From contig JAFAZU010000138.1 of assembly GCA_019239585.1 (NCBI GenBank), positions 1 to 5,088 on the forward strand: DNA of 5,088 bases. Reading direction: 5' to 3'. Origin of the DNA: Acidobacteriaceae bacterium. Its GTDB lineage: Bacteria; Acidobacteriota; Terriglobia; Bryobacterales; Bryobacteraceae. Position numbers and translations under genes: made by a program. This document shows positions 4,564 through 5,088 of this stretch, piece by piece. A model generated the notes under the pieces. It was not told where the DNA came from. It was given only the letters and a program-made list of their open reading frames with translations, and did no database searches. How positions within the stretch are numbered: the stretch's first letter is position 1; the number at the start of each line of letters is the position of its first letter.

Positions 4564-5088
4564 ATGTCCGCCCTTGCTTCTGCCTCTCTGCCCAGCGAGC
4601 GCCGTCTCGCCGCCAATCGTGCCAATGCGCAACTGAGTACGGGTCCGCGCACCGACGCCGGAAAAGCGAAATCCTCTCTGAACGCCGTGAAAACTGGCCT
4701 GACCGGGCGCACGGTCCTGCTGCCCACTGACGAGGTTGCGGCCTATGAAGCCCACATTGAGCGCTTTCGAAAAGAGTTCCAGCCCGTGGGTGACCAGGAA
4801 ACCCACTTGGTCCAAAGTCTCGCCGATACGCAATGGCGCTTGGATCGTATTCCCAACTTGGAAACCGGGCTCTTCGCCTTAGGCCGGATGCGCTATGCCG
4901 ATCTATTCACGGAGGAAGCGGACGAAGAGATACGCACGATGCTGCTCGACGCGCATATCCTGATGGCCGACGCCAAGCACTTCAAGGATCTGCATCTGCA
5001 CGAAAGCCGCCTACGCCGCCAGTACCGTCAGGATCTGCAGGAACTGAAGGAATTGCAGGCCGAGCGTAAGAAGCAACAAGAGGCGGAA
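4564..5088 (+). CDS. Conserved uncharacterised protein with NRANAQLSTGPRT N-terminal motif (3' end beyond window)
   Basis: The frame is open for 175 codons to the right edge. The N-terminal motif, NRANAQLSTGPRT at residues 18-30 followed by GKAKSSLNAVKTGLTGRT at 33-50, marks a widespread protein group of unknown function that I associate with Solibacter-like Acidobacteriota, often in several copies per genome. The motif is basic and rich in Ser, Thr and Gly. From about residue 58 the protein is helical and highly charged, with a likely coiled coil at about 135-175 (KHFKDLHLHESRLRRQYRQ, then ELKELQAERKKQQEAE at the edge). There is no signal or membrane segment. The start was chosen as the first ATG before the conserved motif; no good ribosome binding site precedes it, so leaderless translation is possible. 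I do not assign a function. Confidence 0.85.
   Translation, partial: MSALASASLPSERRLAANRANAQLSTGPRTDAGKAKSSLNAVKTGLTGRTVLLPTDEVAAYEAHIERFRKEFQPVGDQETHLVQSLADTQWRLDRIPNLETGLFALGRMRYADLFTEEADEEIRTMLLDAHILMADAKHFKDLHLHESRLRRQYRQDLQELKELQAERKKQQEAE

Noticed and set aside
4170..4727. A 185-codon minus-strand open frame
   Set aside because: It crosses the antitoxin, the broken toxin, the relic and the right-edge gene. It reads the relic in the wrong frame, so the recognisable residues are lost.
4833..5069. A closed 78-codon plus-strand frame near the right edge
   Set aside because: The frame from 4564 is open throughout this stretch and gives the conserved family protein. This one is out of frame with it and has low-complexity content.
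1..5088. CRISPR array, tRNA, rRNA, insertion sequence or phage genes
   Set aside because: I saw no regularly spaced repeats, cloverleaf or ribosomal RNA sequence, transposase motif or terminal inverted repeats on either strand.

Overview
The window looks like chromosomal DNA from an Acidobacteriota member, probably of the Solibacter/Bryobacter type. This is inferred from protein families, not from a marker gene. Three things suggest it: a PadR regulator placed directly before an acidobacterial-type MacB-like permease (ADOP), a jelly-roll/7TM/SpoIIE phosphatase of a kind common in that phylum, and a right-edge gene with the NRANAQLSTGP-type N-terminus that I associate with those genomes. Intergenic spaces are short and several gene ends overlap.

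Layout. Positions 1-1132, minus strand: a padR-permease operon; the permease runs off the left edge. Positions 1132-1171 hold two similar palindromes that look like PadR operators. They cover the padR start codon and a candidate -10 box, and lie between padR and a divergent plus-strand pair. Positions 1219-2021, plus strand: a 106-aa unrecognised protein and a 163-aa HEPN-like protein whose genes overlap by 10 bases. Positions 1995-3965, minus strand: a 656-aa membrane sensor phosphatase whose 3' end overlaps the HEPN gene tail to tail by 27 bases. Positions 4058-4371, plus strand: a complete antitoxin-like gene followed by a PIN-domain (VapC-type) toxin gene that breaks off after about 24 codons. 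Positions 4334-4425, minus strand: a frameshifted relic of a second jelly-roll sensor gene, abutting the broken toxin gene. Positions 4564-5088, plus strand: the 5' part of an uncharacterised conserved gene.

How the parts may work together. PadR probably represses its own operon through the tandem palindromes and may also affect the divergent HEPN pair. That pair has the layout of a toxin-antitoxin or MNT-HEPN system, but its first protein lacks the nucleotidyltransferase signature; it is the best candidate here for an undescribed system. The sensor phosphatase has all the expected PP2C/SpoIIE motifs, but no partner anti-sigma or kinase gene is visible. The segment 4058-4430 looks like a rearrangement scar that destroyed a toxin and a second sensor gene and left an orphan antitoxin.
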